The position numbers were made by a program, and so were the translations under genes. A stretch of DNA of 58,729 bases. It comes from Scalindua sp964437425 (GTDB lineage Bacteria > Planctomycetota > Brocadiia > Brocadiales > Scalinduaceae). This document shows positions 43,761 through 52,158 of this stretch, piece by piece. The notes below the pieces were generated by a model that did not search any database, was not told where the DNA came from, and worked only from the letters and a program-made list of their open reading frames with translations. The stretch spans positions 1-58,729 of the forward strand of contig CAYTGO010000016.1 of assembly GCA_964437425.1 (NCBI GenBank). Reading direction: 5' to 3'. How positions within the stretch are numbered: the stretch's first letter is position 1; each line of letters begins with the position of its first letter.

Positions 43761-44105
43761 TAATTATATTAAAAAGTAATTTCCCAAACTAAGTTGAAGA
43801 AACTCACATATTTATAACCACCCCTTTTCCCCTCCTTCACAAGGAGGGGATTTTATTCATCGGCGCTTTTTGTCCGGAGAAAGCCCTCAGCACTTTTTGC
43901 CCGGGGAAAGTCCTCGGCACTTTTTGTCCGGGGAAGTGGAAATTTTCCTCAACATATCTGGTAATTACTTAAAAAACGTATTGGCAGAGATATTATAATA
44001 AATGAATAACTCCGCTGCTTTGTAAACTTAACCAATAATTGTATTTAAATAAAATGCAACTGTCAATGCCTTAATATGCCGGCATTTGCAGTATTTTCAG
44101 GTCTA
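43761..44105. repeat. Intergenic region with a 9-base stem and a tandem hairpin array
   Basis: CCCCTCCTT/AAGGAGGGG forms a perfect hairpin at 43829-43849. It is followed by three tandem copies of the TCCTCGG...CCGGGGA hairpin. The rest, up to the release-factor gene, is AT-rich with no further feature. The same order of two hairpin types occurs at 5703-5752. Confidence 0.75.
43857..43937. repeat. Three tandem 27-base hairpin units
   Basis: The units start at 43857, 43884 and 43911, an exact 27-base period. Each has a 24-base hairpin (TC/CTCGGC-type left arm, CCGGGGA right arm with small changes) plus AAG or similar. There is no variable spacer between units, so it is not a CRISPR array. Confidence 0.8.
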
Positions 44106-44459
44106 TCATTCTGTGTCTTCACCGGAAACTCTTTTTCTGGACTGTTTCTTTACAGATCGCTTCTTTTTATTTTGCAGGATTTGTTCCTTCACATAACGGG
44201 GCTTTTTCGTAAGAATGCGCTCTTTTTCCTTGATATTTAACTCCATCAATTTTACCTGGAGTCTTTTAAAGGCAAGTTCCCTGTTCTTTATCTGTGAACG
44301 TGATTCCGTCGCAATCACCCTTATACCTGTAAGCGTGTGATATAATCTCACACAAGACATCGTCTTATTCTTGTGCTGGCCGCCGGGACCGGAGCTTTTA
44401 TAATAATCCAGCCGCACCTCTTTTTTCAATTTTTTAAGATCAATTGAGTATTTTTTCAT
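44106..44459 (-). CDS. Release-factor-like protein with GGQ motif
   Basis: This 117-residue protein has the peptidyl-tRNA hydrolysis motif SSGPGGQHKNKT (GGQ at residues 26-28) and a Lys/Arg-rich C-terminal tail. It lacks the codon-recognition domains of full release factors, as in ArfB/YaeJ-type proteins that rescue stalled ribosomes. ATESRSQIKNRELAFKRL also fits the RF-1 domain. Whether it rescues ribosomes or has another hydrolysis role is unproven. It is divergent from fba. Confidence 0.85.
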   Translation of the reverse strand: MKKYSIDLKKLKKEVRLDYYKSSGPGGQHKNKTMSCVRLYHTLTGIRVIATESRSQIKNRELAFKRLQVKLMELNIKEKERILTKKPRYVKEQILQNKKKRSVKKQSRKRVSGEDTE

Positions 44460-44529
44460 TCAGAAATCCTAAAGAATACTATCAGATGACAAATTAGTTT
44501 CAGTTCCCACATTTGTGTTTATTTTGGTT

Positions 44530-44548
44530 GACTGTTAAACAAACAGTC
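44530..44548. promoter_or_regulatory. Palindrome upstream of fba
   Basis: GACTGTT and AACAGTC form a perfect 7-base inverted repeat with a 5-base spacer, about 130 bases before the aldolase start. It has the form of a dimeric repressor site. No regulator gene is adjacent, so this is only a candidate. Confidence 0.35.
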
Positions 44549-44678
44549 ATGTAGTATGTGTGTATACTTCATGGATTTAAGAATGTCAAATTCTTTACAT
44601 ACAAAATCGGTTGATATTTATGTAGTTGTTAACTTTAACCGAAACCTCATGCGCTTAACTATTTTTAAGGAGTAACAA

Positions 44679-45704
44679 ATGTCTCTTGTACCTATGAAAT
44701 TAATACTTGATGAAGCTAATAAAGCAGGCTACGGCGTAGGCGCTTTTAATGTTAATAATATGGAGCAGCTACAGGCGATTTGCGACGCTGCTGCTGAGAC
44801 AAGCTCCCCCGTCATCATTCAGGTAAGCAGAAATGCTCTTAAGTATGCCGATAAAGGATTGCTGGCAGCCATGGTAAGTTATATGGCAGAGAAGAAATAT
44901 CCACACATTCCAATGGCACTTCATCTGGATCACGGACCGGATATTGAAACAATAAAGGAGTGTGTCGACCTTGGTTTTACGTCTGTTATGATTGACGGTT
45001 CGCTTGACTATAGTACAAAAGATGAGAATGGAGCGCATCCGGCCCGTTCTTTCGATGATAATGTTGCAATAACAAAAGAAGCTGTGAAAATAGCACATGC
45101 GGCAGGAGTATCAGTTGAAGGTGAAATTGGTACTTTGGGAGGCGTCGAAGATGATACTGTAGCAGGAGACGTTCATCTTACCGAGCCTGAAGAGGCAGAG
45201 GAGTTTGTTAAACAGACCGGGGTTGATGCATTGGCCATTGCCATTGGCACATCTCACGGAGCCTACAAATTTCCCGCAGGAACCGAGATCAAACTCGCTC
45301 TTGATATTGTTAATGAAGTCCATTCACGCTGCCCTGAAATCAGCCTTGTAATGCACGGTAGCTCTTCGGTACCTGCACATATGGTTGAAGAGGTCAATAA
45401 ATATGGAGGAAAAGTACCTAACGCCGTTGGAGTACCCACTGATATGATTCAGGACGCCATAGGCAGGGGCATGCGAAAAATTAATATCGACACTGACGGC
45501 CGCCTGGCAATTACGGCAGCTATACGAAAAGTCTTTGTAGAGAAACCAACTGCTTTTGATCCCAGGCAGTACCTGGGCCCTGCAAGAGACGCCGTACGTA
45601 CATGGATCATTGAAGAGATGAAGGCCTTTGGCACCGCCGGACACGCGGGTGATTATAAAGCAGCGACACTCGACGATATGAGAAAACTTTATTCTGCCGG
45701 CTGA
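44679..45704 (+). CDS. fba: Class II fructose-bisphosphate aldolase
   Basis: This zinc-dependent enzyme interconverts fructose-1,6-bisphosphate and two triose phosphates. It has 341 residues. The zinc-site motif LHLDHGPDIETIKECVDLGF is at about residues 81-100, followed by GEIGTLGGVEDD, IAIGTSHGAYKF and VMHGSSSVP. TAAGGAG precedes the start. It opens a run of carbon-metabolism genes on this strand. Confidence 0.95.
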   Translation: MSLVPMKLILDEANKAGYGVGAFNVNNMEQLQAICDAAAETSSPVIIQVSRNALKYADKGLLAAMVSYMAEKKYPHIPMALHLDHGPDIETIKECVDLGFTSVMIDGSLDYSTKDENGAHPARSFDDNVAITKEAVKIAHAAGVSVEGEIGTLGGVEDDTVAGDVHLTEPEEAEEFVKQTGVDALAIAIGTSHGAYKFPAGTEIKLALDIVNEVHSRCPEISLVMHGSSSVPAHMVEEVNKYGGKVPNAVGVPTDMIQDAIGRGMRKINIDTDGRLAITAAIRKVFVEKPTAFDPRQYLGPARDAVRTWIIEEMKAFGTAGHAGDYKAATLDDMRKLYSAG

Positions 45705-46115
45705 GGGCAGGATAATCGTTATTAGTTGATCGGCGCGTATGGAAACGCGCCCTACATGATACCAATATTCTTTGTAGGTCGGGTTTCTATACCCGACGTA
45801 ATTCTAATTCGGAATAATAACCAATTATTTCAACTTTTTTCTTCTTCCGGGAATTATCCTTTTCCCTTTATCCCCAAATCCTTACAGAGCCAAAATGTAT
45901 GAATATTAGACATTTATTAGTTTTAGTATAGACGTCTCAAATAATATTTGTACAATACAACTGCACCAAAATAACCATAAGGCATTTTACTGCAAGCACT
46001 TAAACGAAGCGCCCTCAATGTGTGCTTTTTTTGGAGCTGTTTATGGTTATGGCACATATTTTGATATAATAAGTTGGAAAGTCCATTTTTTCAACACTCA
46101 AAGAAGAGATTGGGA
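45705..46115. repeat. Intergenic stretch with two related hairpins
   Basis: GGCGCGT/ACGCGCC (45732-45751) and GTCGGGT/ACCCGAC (45778-45797) are perfect 7-base stems. Read in opposite directions they share the flank TGTAGG and loop core GTTTCYATAC, so they are inverted members of one family. Farther on, AAGCAC/GTGCTT followed by seven T (45994-46033) is a weak terminator-like site. No gene is seen. Confidence 0.65.
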
Positions 46116-47990
46116 ATGACAGGCACTCCAAACGAAATAAAAAAGAGGCGATATGACGGCTTTAAGTTTATCCATAATACAGAGCCTGATTATCAAAAAA
46201 ACCACTTAGAGATACCAAATGACTTTCGTGAAAAAATCTTAACCAAGTTTTCCTTCTTATACGATGATCAGACAGCAAAGGCGTATATGCCGGAACTTGA
46301 ACGCATTTGCAAGGTTTACTATACATACAAAACCGAAGAGATTATAGAGAACACAAAATCATTTGAACCGGGAGAACGCTTTACCGAAGAGGATGTTATC
46401 TTAATTACTTATGGAGACCTTATCCGTGAAGATAATATTTCTCCCCTGGAAACATTATCAAAATTTTGCGGCCTATATCTCAAGCAGACAATTAATACAC
46501 TTCATATTCTTCCATTTTTTCCTCACTCATCAGACAGGGGGTTTTCTGTTACAGATTTTGAGACTGTGGACCCAAGTCTTGGAACATGGGAGAATATTGA
46601 AGATCTGGAAACTCGTTACAAACTGATGTTTGACGGGGTTATCAATCATGTTTCATCAAAGAGCCGATGGTTTCAAAGGTTTCTGGAAGGGACTCCACAC
46701 TACAAAGACTTTTTTATCAGTTATAATTCTTATGATGATCTTACTCCCGATGAGCGTAGTTTCATTTTTCGTCCGAGGACTTCTGATATTCTTACAAAAT
46801 TCCATACCGTCTATGGAGAAAAATACGTCTGGTCAACTTTCTCTTCAGACCAGATAGATTTAAATTATAAAAACCCCGAAGTGCTGATAAGGGTTATTGA
46901 AATATTACTGTTATATGTGCGTAAGGGAGCTGATGTCATCAGGCTTGACGCTATTACTTTTCTCTGGGCAAATCCCGGAACTTCATGCGCGAACCTGGAA
47001 CAGACACATATGATCGTCAAGATCTTCCGTGATATCTTAGACTTTGTTGCTCCGCATGTAGCGTTAATCAGTGAAACTAATATTCCGCATAAAGATAATA
47101 TCTCATACTTTGGCAACGGTGATGACGAAGCGCATATGGTCTACAACTTTGCACTGCCGCCTCTTGTGCTTCATACCTTTTACACAAAAGACACTACCGT
47201 GCTCTCTGATTGGGCGGAATCCCTGAAACCGGCTTCTGAGGCAACGTCTTTTTTCAATTTCCTGGACTCCCACGATGGTATAGGGCTTATGGGAATTAAG
47301 GGTATCTTATCCGATGAAGAGACTAAGTTTGTTGTCCAGAGGGCAAGAGAACATGGAGGTTATATCTCTTATAAAACTGATAAAGATGGCAAAGAAGTAC
47401 CATATGAGATTAATATCACCTGGTTCAGCGCCCTTAATAGAGAAGACGATACAGGGGATATAGAACGCCAGATCAAAAAGTTCATTGCTTCAAGGGCCAT
47501 AGCACTGGTCCTTCAAGGGGTTCCGGGAATCTATCTGCACAGCTTTTTTGGAACTAAAATTGATAGTGATGCTGTATGTTGTCCTATATCAAAACGTGAA
47601 GTTAACCGTACAGAAATTGATTACAACACACTCATAGAAACCCTTGAGGACCCGCATGCACTTACATCACAAATCATCCACAAATTGAACGCTCTTATTA
47701 CTATCAGGACAAAGCAAAGCGCTTTTCATCCAAATGGAGCACAAAATATTTTCAAAATTCAACCTGAGATATTTGTTGTTTTAAGAACATCCCCGGACAA
47801 TAACCAGCATATCCTCTCTCTAATTAATGTTACAGGCGATGAGATTCAAATAACAATTCCTATGAAGACGGTTAATATATCCAGACAAAAATGGTATGAC
47901 CTTATCAGCCAGGATATGTATACATTTAAAGAAGAAGAGATATCCCTTACATTGAAACCTTATGATGCTGTCTGGCTGGAACCACAATAA
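46116..47990 (+). CDS. GH13 sugar phosphorylase (sucrose/glucosylglycerate phosphorylase type)
   Basis: This is an alpha-amylase-fold enzyme of about 624 residues. Subfamily-type motifs are LPFFPHSSDRGFSVTDF and MFDGVINHVSSKSRWF. The nucleophile Asp is in VIRLDAITFLW, the acid/base Glu in ISETNIP, and a transition-state Asp in FLDSHDGIG. GH13_18 enzymes phosphorolyse sucrose, glucosylglycerate or related compounds to a sugar-1-phosphate. The exact substrate is not readable. I chose ATG 46116 (AAGAAGAGA before it) over an upstream TTG at 46074. It feeds the glycolytic genes next to it. Confidence 0.88.
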   Translation: MTGTPNEIKKRRYDGFKFIHNTEPDYQKNHLEIPNDFREKILTKFSFLYDDQTAKAYMPELERICKVYYTYKTEEIIENTKSFEPGERFTEEDVILITYGDLIREDNISPLETLSKFCGLYLKQTINTLHILPFFPHSSDRGFSVTDFETVDPSLGTWENIEDLETRYKLMFDGVINHVSSKSRWFQRFLEGTPHYKDFFISYNSYDDLTPDERSFIFRPRTSDILTKFHTVYGEKYVWSTFSSDQIDLNYKNPEVLIRVIEILLLYVRKGADVIRLDAITFLWANPGTSCANLEQTHMIVKIFRDILDFVAPHVALISETNIPHKDNISYFGNGDDEAHMVYNFALPPLVLHTFYTKDTTVLSDWAESLKPASEATSFFNFLDSHDGIGLMGIKGILSDEETKFVVQRAREHGGYISYKTDKDGKEVPYEINITWFSALNREDDTGDIERQIKKFIASRAIALVLQGVPGIYLHSFFGTKIDSDAVCCPISKREVNRTEIDYNTLIETLEDPHALTSQIIHKLNALITIRTKQSAFHPNGAQNIFKIQPEIFVVLRTSPDNNQHILSLINVTGDEIQITIPMKTVNISRQKWYDLISQDMYTFKEEEISLTLKPYDAVWLEPQ

Positions 47991-48010
47991 CAATATCTAA
48001 AACAATCAAA

Positions 48011-49206
48011 ATGAAAAAACTGGATCTCACAATTCCTGTACTTGGCAAACAGACATTACAACTATCCTCAATGTCCCACGAGAAGGATATCTGGAGAACA
48101 AACTATGTGAAAGATGACCAATATGTAATTCATGACATCACCGTTTCAGGTTGTTCATCTACCCGCGACAATTACCGGCATAACCTGATAGAAAAGGCCG
48201 GCCCGAGGGAAAATATCTATTTTGATCCATCAGGGGTGCGGGCGGGAATAGTTACCTGTGGCGGTCTTTGTCCCGGGCTCAATGACGTGATACGGGCAAT
48301 CGTTATGACTCTGTGGTATCGATACGGTACAAAACAGATATCCGGTTTCATGTATGGATACAGAGGTCTCCTTTCAGAATTTGACCTGCCGGTCATGGAG
48401 CTGAATCCGGAGATTGTATCTAAGATTCATAACCTTGGGGGCACTATCATCGGTGCTTCACGAGGCTACGGCGATCGTGTTGAAGAGATTGTAGACTCCC
48501 TCGAACGCTTGAAAATGAACATGCTCTTTGTTATAGGTGGCGACGGTACACAAAAAGGAGCTATGGATATTGTTAAAGAGGCGAAGAGACGTAATCTTAA
48601 AATTTCTATTATAGGAATACCCAAGACCATTGACAATGATTTGAACTTTGTAGACAAATCATTCGGTTTTGAAACTGCAGTTTCACGTGCTGTAGATGCA
48701 GTTTCCTGCGCACATGTGGAAGCACATGATGGAATCAACGGAATTGGAATTGTTAAAGTAATGGGACGTGAATCCGGGTTTATCGCCGCTAACACCGCCC
48801 TGGCTATTAATGATGTGAATTATGTGCTCATCCCGGAAGTACGATTTAAACTCGAAGGAGAAAATGGTCTGTTTGCCAACCTGGAGAGGAGGCTTAAGAA
48901 GCAGAATCATGCCGTTATCCTGGTAGCAGAAGGTGCGGGGCAGGAGTACATGAAAGGCCCCAAAGACATCGACGAGTCAGGCAATGCGAAACTCAACGAT
49001 ATAGGTGTCTTCCTCAAAGAACGAATTAGTGAATATTTTAAAAAGAAGAAAATAGACATTAACCTGAAATATATAGACCCCAGTTATATGATCAGAAGTG
49101 CACCTGCAAATTCTAATGATTCAATTTACTGTACCAAACTAGGCACTTACGCGGTACACGCAGCCATGGCAGGAAAGACCGGAATGATTGTAAGTTTTAT
49201 TAATTC
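48011..49206 (+). CDS. pfkA: 6-phosphofructokinase, 3' end missing at assembly gap
   Basis: This is a PfkA-fold kinase for fructose-6-phosphate; 398 residues are visible before the gap. Motifs: IVTCGGLCPGLNDVIRAIV, IGGDGTQKGA and PKTIDNDLNFVDKSFGF, then VKVMGRESGFIAANTAL. GGDG is the ATP-enzyme form, whereas PKTIDND (Lys) is usual in pyrophosphate enzymes. The combination occurs in plant-type and trypanosome ATP-PFKs, so ATP is the more likely donor, but this should be tested. About 40 C-terminal residues appear to be lost in the N run. Confidence 0.92.
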
Positions 49207-49306
49207 NNNNNNNNNNNNNNNNNNNNNNNNNNNNNNNNNNNNNNNNNNNNNNNNNNNNNNNNNNNNNNNNNNNNNNNNNNNNNNNNNNNNNNNNNNNNNN
49301 NNNNNN
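49207..49306. other. Assembly gap of 100 N
   Basis: Exactly 100 undetermined bases, the conventional length for a gap of unknown size. The reading frame stays open through it by chance of length, which makes phosphofructokinase and pyruvate kinase look like one 890-residue protein. The left side lacks the end of the kinase, and the right side lacks the first residues of pyruvate kinase. Confidence 0.98.
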
Positions 49307-50683
49307 GATGTTCTTGAGCCAATGATTGATCATGGTGTCGATATCTTTCGATTGAATTTTTCTCATGGCACATTAGACGGGCATGCACAATCACTAAAAA
49401 CATTGAATGACGTTCGCACTCAGCACCGTCACACGACTGCCGTGATGGGAGACCTATGCGGACCAAAGATCCGTATCGGACGCATCCAGCCTGACGGGGA
49501 GACCTTGACAGAAGGAGATGAAGTCTGCATTGTACAAGGCGGTGAACAGGGTAACATAGATCGCTTTAGTACAAATTATGAATGTTTTTCTAAAGATGTT
49601 GAAGTTGGTCAACGTGTCTTTATCAATGACGGCCAGATTGCTTTGCATGTAATCCGAAAAGATGGTGATCAAACTGTATGTGAGGTTGTAGTTGGAGGAC
49701 CACTACACAGCAATAAGGGAATCAATCTGCCTGACACCACAATAAGCATACCATCAATCACTGAACGTGACTGGGAGTGCGTTAATTGGGCTATTCAGCA
49801 CAAAGTAGACTTCCTGGCACTAAGCTTCGTAAGGTCAGCAGAAGAAATAAATCTATTAAAAAGCCATCTCAGCAAAGCCGGAGCTGACATAAAAGTAGTC
49901 GCCAAAATAGAAACTCCACAGGCGTTGACTCATTTGGAAAGTATCATTCAGGCCAGTGATGCAATATTAGTTGCACGCGGTGACCTTGGTGTTGAAATGG
50001 ATCTTGCCGAGGTACCAATCATACAGAAGAAAATTACTCTAATCTGCCGGCGTCTCGGTAAACCTGTAATAGTCGCCACTCAGATGTTACAGAGTATGAT
50101 TGATAGCCCTGTTGCAACCAGAGCTGAAGTCTCAGACGTAGCGAACGCCATAATGGATTTGACCGATGCTGTTATGCTTTCCGGTGAAACCGCCGTGGGT
50201 AAATACCCACTTAAGGCAGCAGATACCATAAGACGTATTGCCCATGTAACAGAAAATTTTGTCGACAAGGATAAAGATGTACAACGTAGAACTATTGTAA
50301 CGGACGAAACCGCCCTGACGACAACTATTGCCCACAGCGTGGGTATTATTGTTAAGGACATTTCCGCAAAACTTGTAGCCGTCTGGTCGCAAACCGGGAC
50401 AACAGTCAGGTTGCTCAGCAAGGAACGCATCAATGCCCCAATCCTCGCATTAAGCTCCGACCAGCAAACTTGCAACCAGATGAGCCTGCATTATGGTGTA
50501 ATACCTCGCTGCCAGCCAATTCCGGAAAACATCATTCAGTTTTCTCAAATAGTAGATCGCTATATTATCGATCGTAAATGGGCTCAAGTCGGAGAAAAGG
50601 TTGTTCTTGTGGTTGGCCAACGTATCGGCATTGCCGGTGCCACCAATGCCGTTTTAGTCCACACAATCAGCGATAGCCAATAG
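49307..50683 (+). CDS. pyk: Pyruvate kinase, 5' end missing at assembly gap
   Basis: This transfers phosphate from phosphoenolpyruvate to ADP. The visible 458 residues begin at the first barrel helix (VDIFRLNFSHGT). They include GDLCGPKIRIG, LSFVRSAEEI, the metal/substrate segment VVAKIETPQAL, ARGDLGVEM and the signature ATQMLQSMIDSP, then DAVMLSGETAVGKYP. The C-terminal allosteric domain runs to the stop. About 15-25 N-terminal residues (including the usual IVATxGP motif) fall in the gap. It precedes ackA. Confidence 0.94.
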   Translation, partial: DVLEPMIDHGVDIFRLNFSHGTLDGHAQSLKTLNDVRTQHRHTTAVMGDLCGPKIRIGRIQPDGETLTEGDEVCIVQGGEQGNIDRFSTNYECFSKDVEVGQRVFINDGQIALHVIRKDGDQTVCEVVVGGPLHSNKGINLPDTTISIPSITERDWECVNWAIQHKVDFLALSFVRSAEEINLLKSHLSKAGADIKVVAKIETPQALTHLESIIQASDAILVARGDLGVEMDLAEVPIIQKKITLICRRLGKPVIVATQMLQSMIDSPVATRAEVSDVANAIMDLTDAVMLSGETAVGKYPLKAADTIRRIAHVTENFVDKDKDVQRRTIVTDETALTTTIAHSVGIIVKDISAKLVAVWSQTGTTVRLLSKERINAPILALSSDQQTCNQMSLHYGVIPRCQPIPENIIQFSQIVDRYIIDRKWAQVGEKVVLVVGQRIGIAGATNAVLVHTISDSQ

Positions 50684-50700
50684 CCAAAGCTCGAAGTGTC

Positions 50701-50736
50701 TAAAGTGAGCTAAAGTGAGCTAAAGTGCCTAAAGTT
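50701..50736. repeat. Ten-base tandem repeat after pyk
   Basis: The unit TAAAGTGAGC is repeated about 3.5 times. Its inverse occurs around 23660-23716 and short forms are near 35363-35386 and 50763-50781. It lies in the 122-base gap between pyk and ackA. Confidence 0.75.
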
Positions 50737-50805
50737 AGAAAATAAGAGATATGTCGTTTCCTCAACTTTAGTTCACTTTTAACTTAATAAACAGGTGCAT
50801 AGTAC

Positions 50806-52020
50806 ATGAATAAAAAAAGTGACTTAAAGGTTCTGGTGATTAACTGCGGCAGCTCTTCGGTTAAATTTCAGCTTATCAATATGGCCGATGAAAATGTCCT
50901 TGCCAGTGGCATAGCTGAAAGGCTCGAACTTCCTCAATCGCTTATAAAATTTAAATTTGGCAATAAAAGCTTTACTAAAGAGTTCGACACCCTTGATCAC
51001 AGCTCTGCAATTTCAGAAATTCTTGATGCAGTTACGCATGGCAAGCTCGGAGTCATTGACGATAAAAGTGAAATATCTGCTGTTGGACACAGGGTTGTTC
51101 ACGGAGCAGAGCATTTCACAGAATCTGTGCTTATAACAGATGATACTATCAAGCAGATCGAAGCGTGCATTGAACTCGCTCCACTTCACAACCCTCATAA
51201 TTTGAAGGGAATACTTGTATGTAAAGAGCTTCTGACAGGCATCCCACAGATAGCGGTATTTGACACCGCCTTTCATCAAACAATGGAAGACCATGTTTAT
51301 ACATATGCCCTTGCTTATAGATTCTATGAAAAATACCGGTTCAGACGATATGGGTTTCACGGAACCAGTCATTTCTATGTTGCAAACAAGGCGGCAGAGA
51401 TTGTCGGAAAGGACATACAGAGATTAAAAATAATTACGTGTCATCTGGGGAACGGGGCAAGCATTGCGGCAGTTAAGTACGGCAAATCTATAGATACATC
51501 TATGGGATTTACACCTTTGGAAGGCCTGGTAATGGGAACCAGATGCGGAGATGTTGACCCCGCAATGGTTCTATTCATAATGGAAAAGGAAGGGCTTAGC
51601 CCGCATGAGTGCGACATGCTGATGAACCATGAATGCGGTCTGCTGGGGGTTTCAGAAATCAGCTCGGATATGCGGGATCTTCTTAAGGCATTTCAAGAAG
51701 GAAACGACAGAGCAAGGCTCGCTTTGCAGATGTACACATACCGGATCAGGAAATACATTGGCATGTATTCAGCATCAATGAACGGTGTTGATCTGATTGT
51801 CTTTACCGGTGGAGTCGGAGAAAATGCGGTACTTATCAGAAATATGTGTTGTACTGACATGGAATATCTTGGTATTGACTTTGATGAAGAGAAGAACAAG
51901 AAGGCCATTGGAACAGAGGGAGAATTAACTACCCGGAGTTCTAAAGTCAGGGTGCTGTGTGTGCCGACAAATGAAGAGCTGGTAATAGCCAGAGACACGG
52001 CAAGGATAATTGGTAATTAA
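50806..52020 (+). CDS. ackA: Acetate kinase
   Basis: This interconverts acetyl-phosphate plus ADP with acetate plus ATP. It has 404 residues. Motifs: VLVINCGSSSVKFQL near the start, RYGFHGTSHFYV, CHLGNGASIAAV and FTGGVGENAVLIRNM. All ASKHA-fold phosphate and adenosine motifs are intact. It lies directly before pta, the usual partner. Confidence 0.97.
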   Translation: MNKKSDLKVLVINCGSSSVKFQLINMADENVLASGIAERLELPQSLIKFKFGNKSFTKEFDTLDHSSAISEILDAVTHGKLGVIDDKSEISAVGHRVVHGAEHFTESVLITDDTIKQIEACIELAPLHNPHNLKGILVCKELLTGIPQIAVFDTAFHQTMEDHVYTYALAYRFYEKYRFRRYGFHGTSHFYVANKAAEIVGKDIQRLKIITCHLGNGASIAAVKYGKSIDTSMGFTPLEGLVMGTRCGDVDPAMVLFIMEKEGLSPHECDMLMNHECGLLGVSEISSDMRDLLKAFQEGNDRARLALQMYTYRIRKYIGMYSASMNGVDLIVFTGGVGENAVLIRNMCCTDMEYLGIDFDEEKNKKAIGTEGELTTRSSKVRVLCVPTNEELVIARDTARIIGN

Positions 52021-52103
52021 ATAGAATGCGGATTAGAGGGGTCTTCCAGAAAAAAACTAAATTCAAAAAAGTTTTTATCTATGCGCATCTGTGTAAATCC
52101 TTG

Positions 52104-52127
52104 TCCTCGGCGCTTTTTGTCCGGGGA
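52104..52127. repeat. TCCTCGG...CCGGGGA hairpin before pta
   Basis: A 24-base copy with loop CGCTTTTTGT lies about 32 bases ahead of the pta start, in the ackA-pta gap. It could affect translation or processing of pta mRNA. It also lengthens the open frame upstream and misleads start calls. Confidence 0.8.
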
Positions 52128-52158
52128 GTGTCCTATTTATTTAAAGGAACGAATCATA

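Noticed and set aside
43857..43937. Short CRISPR array
   Set aside because: Units are contiguous with a 27-base period and have no variable spacers; no cas genes are present.
48011..50683. A single 890-residue phosphofructokinase-pyruvate kinase enzyme
   Set aside because: The frame crosses exactly 100 N, and both proteins lack their natural ends at the gap.
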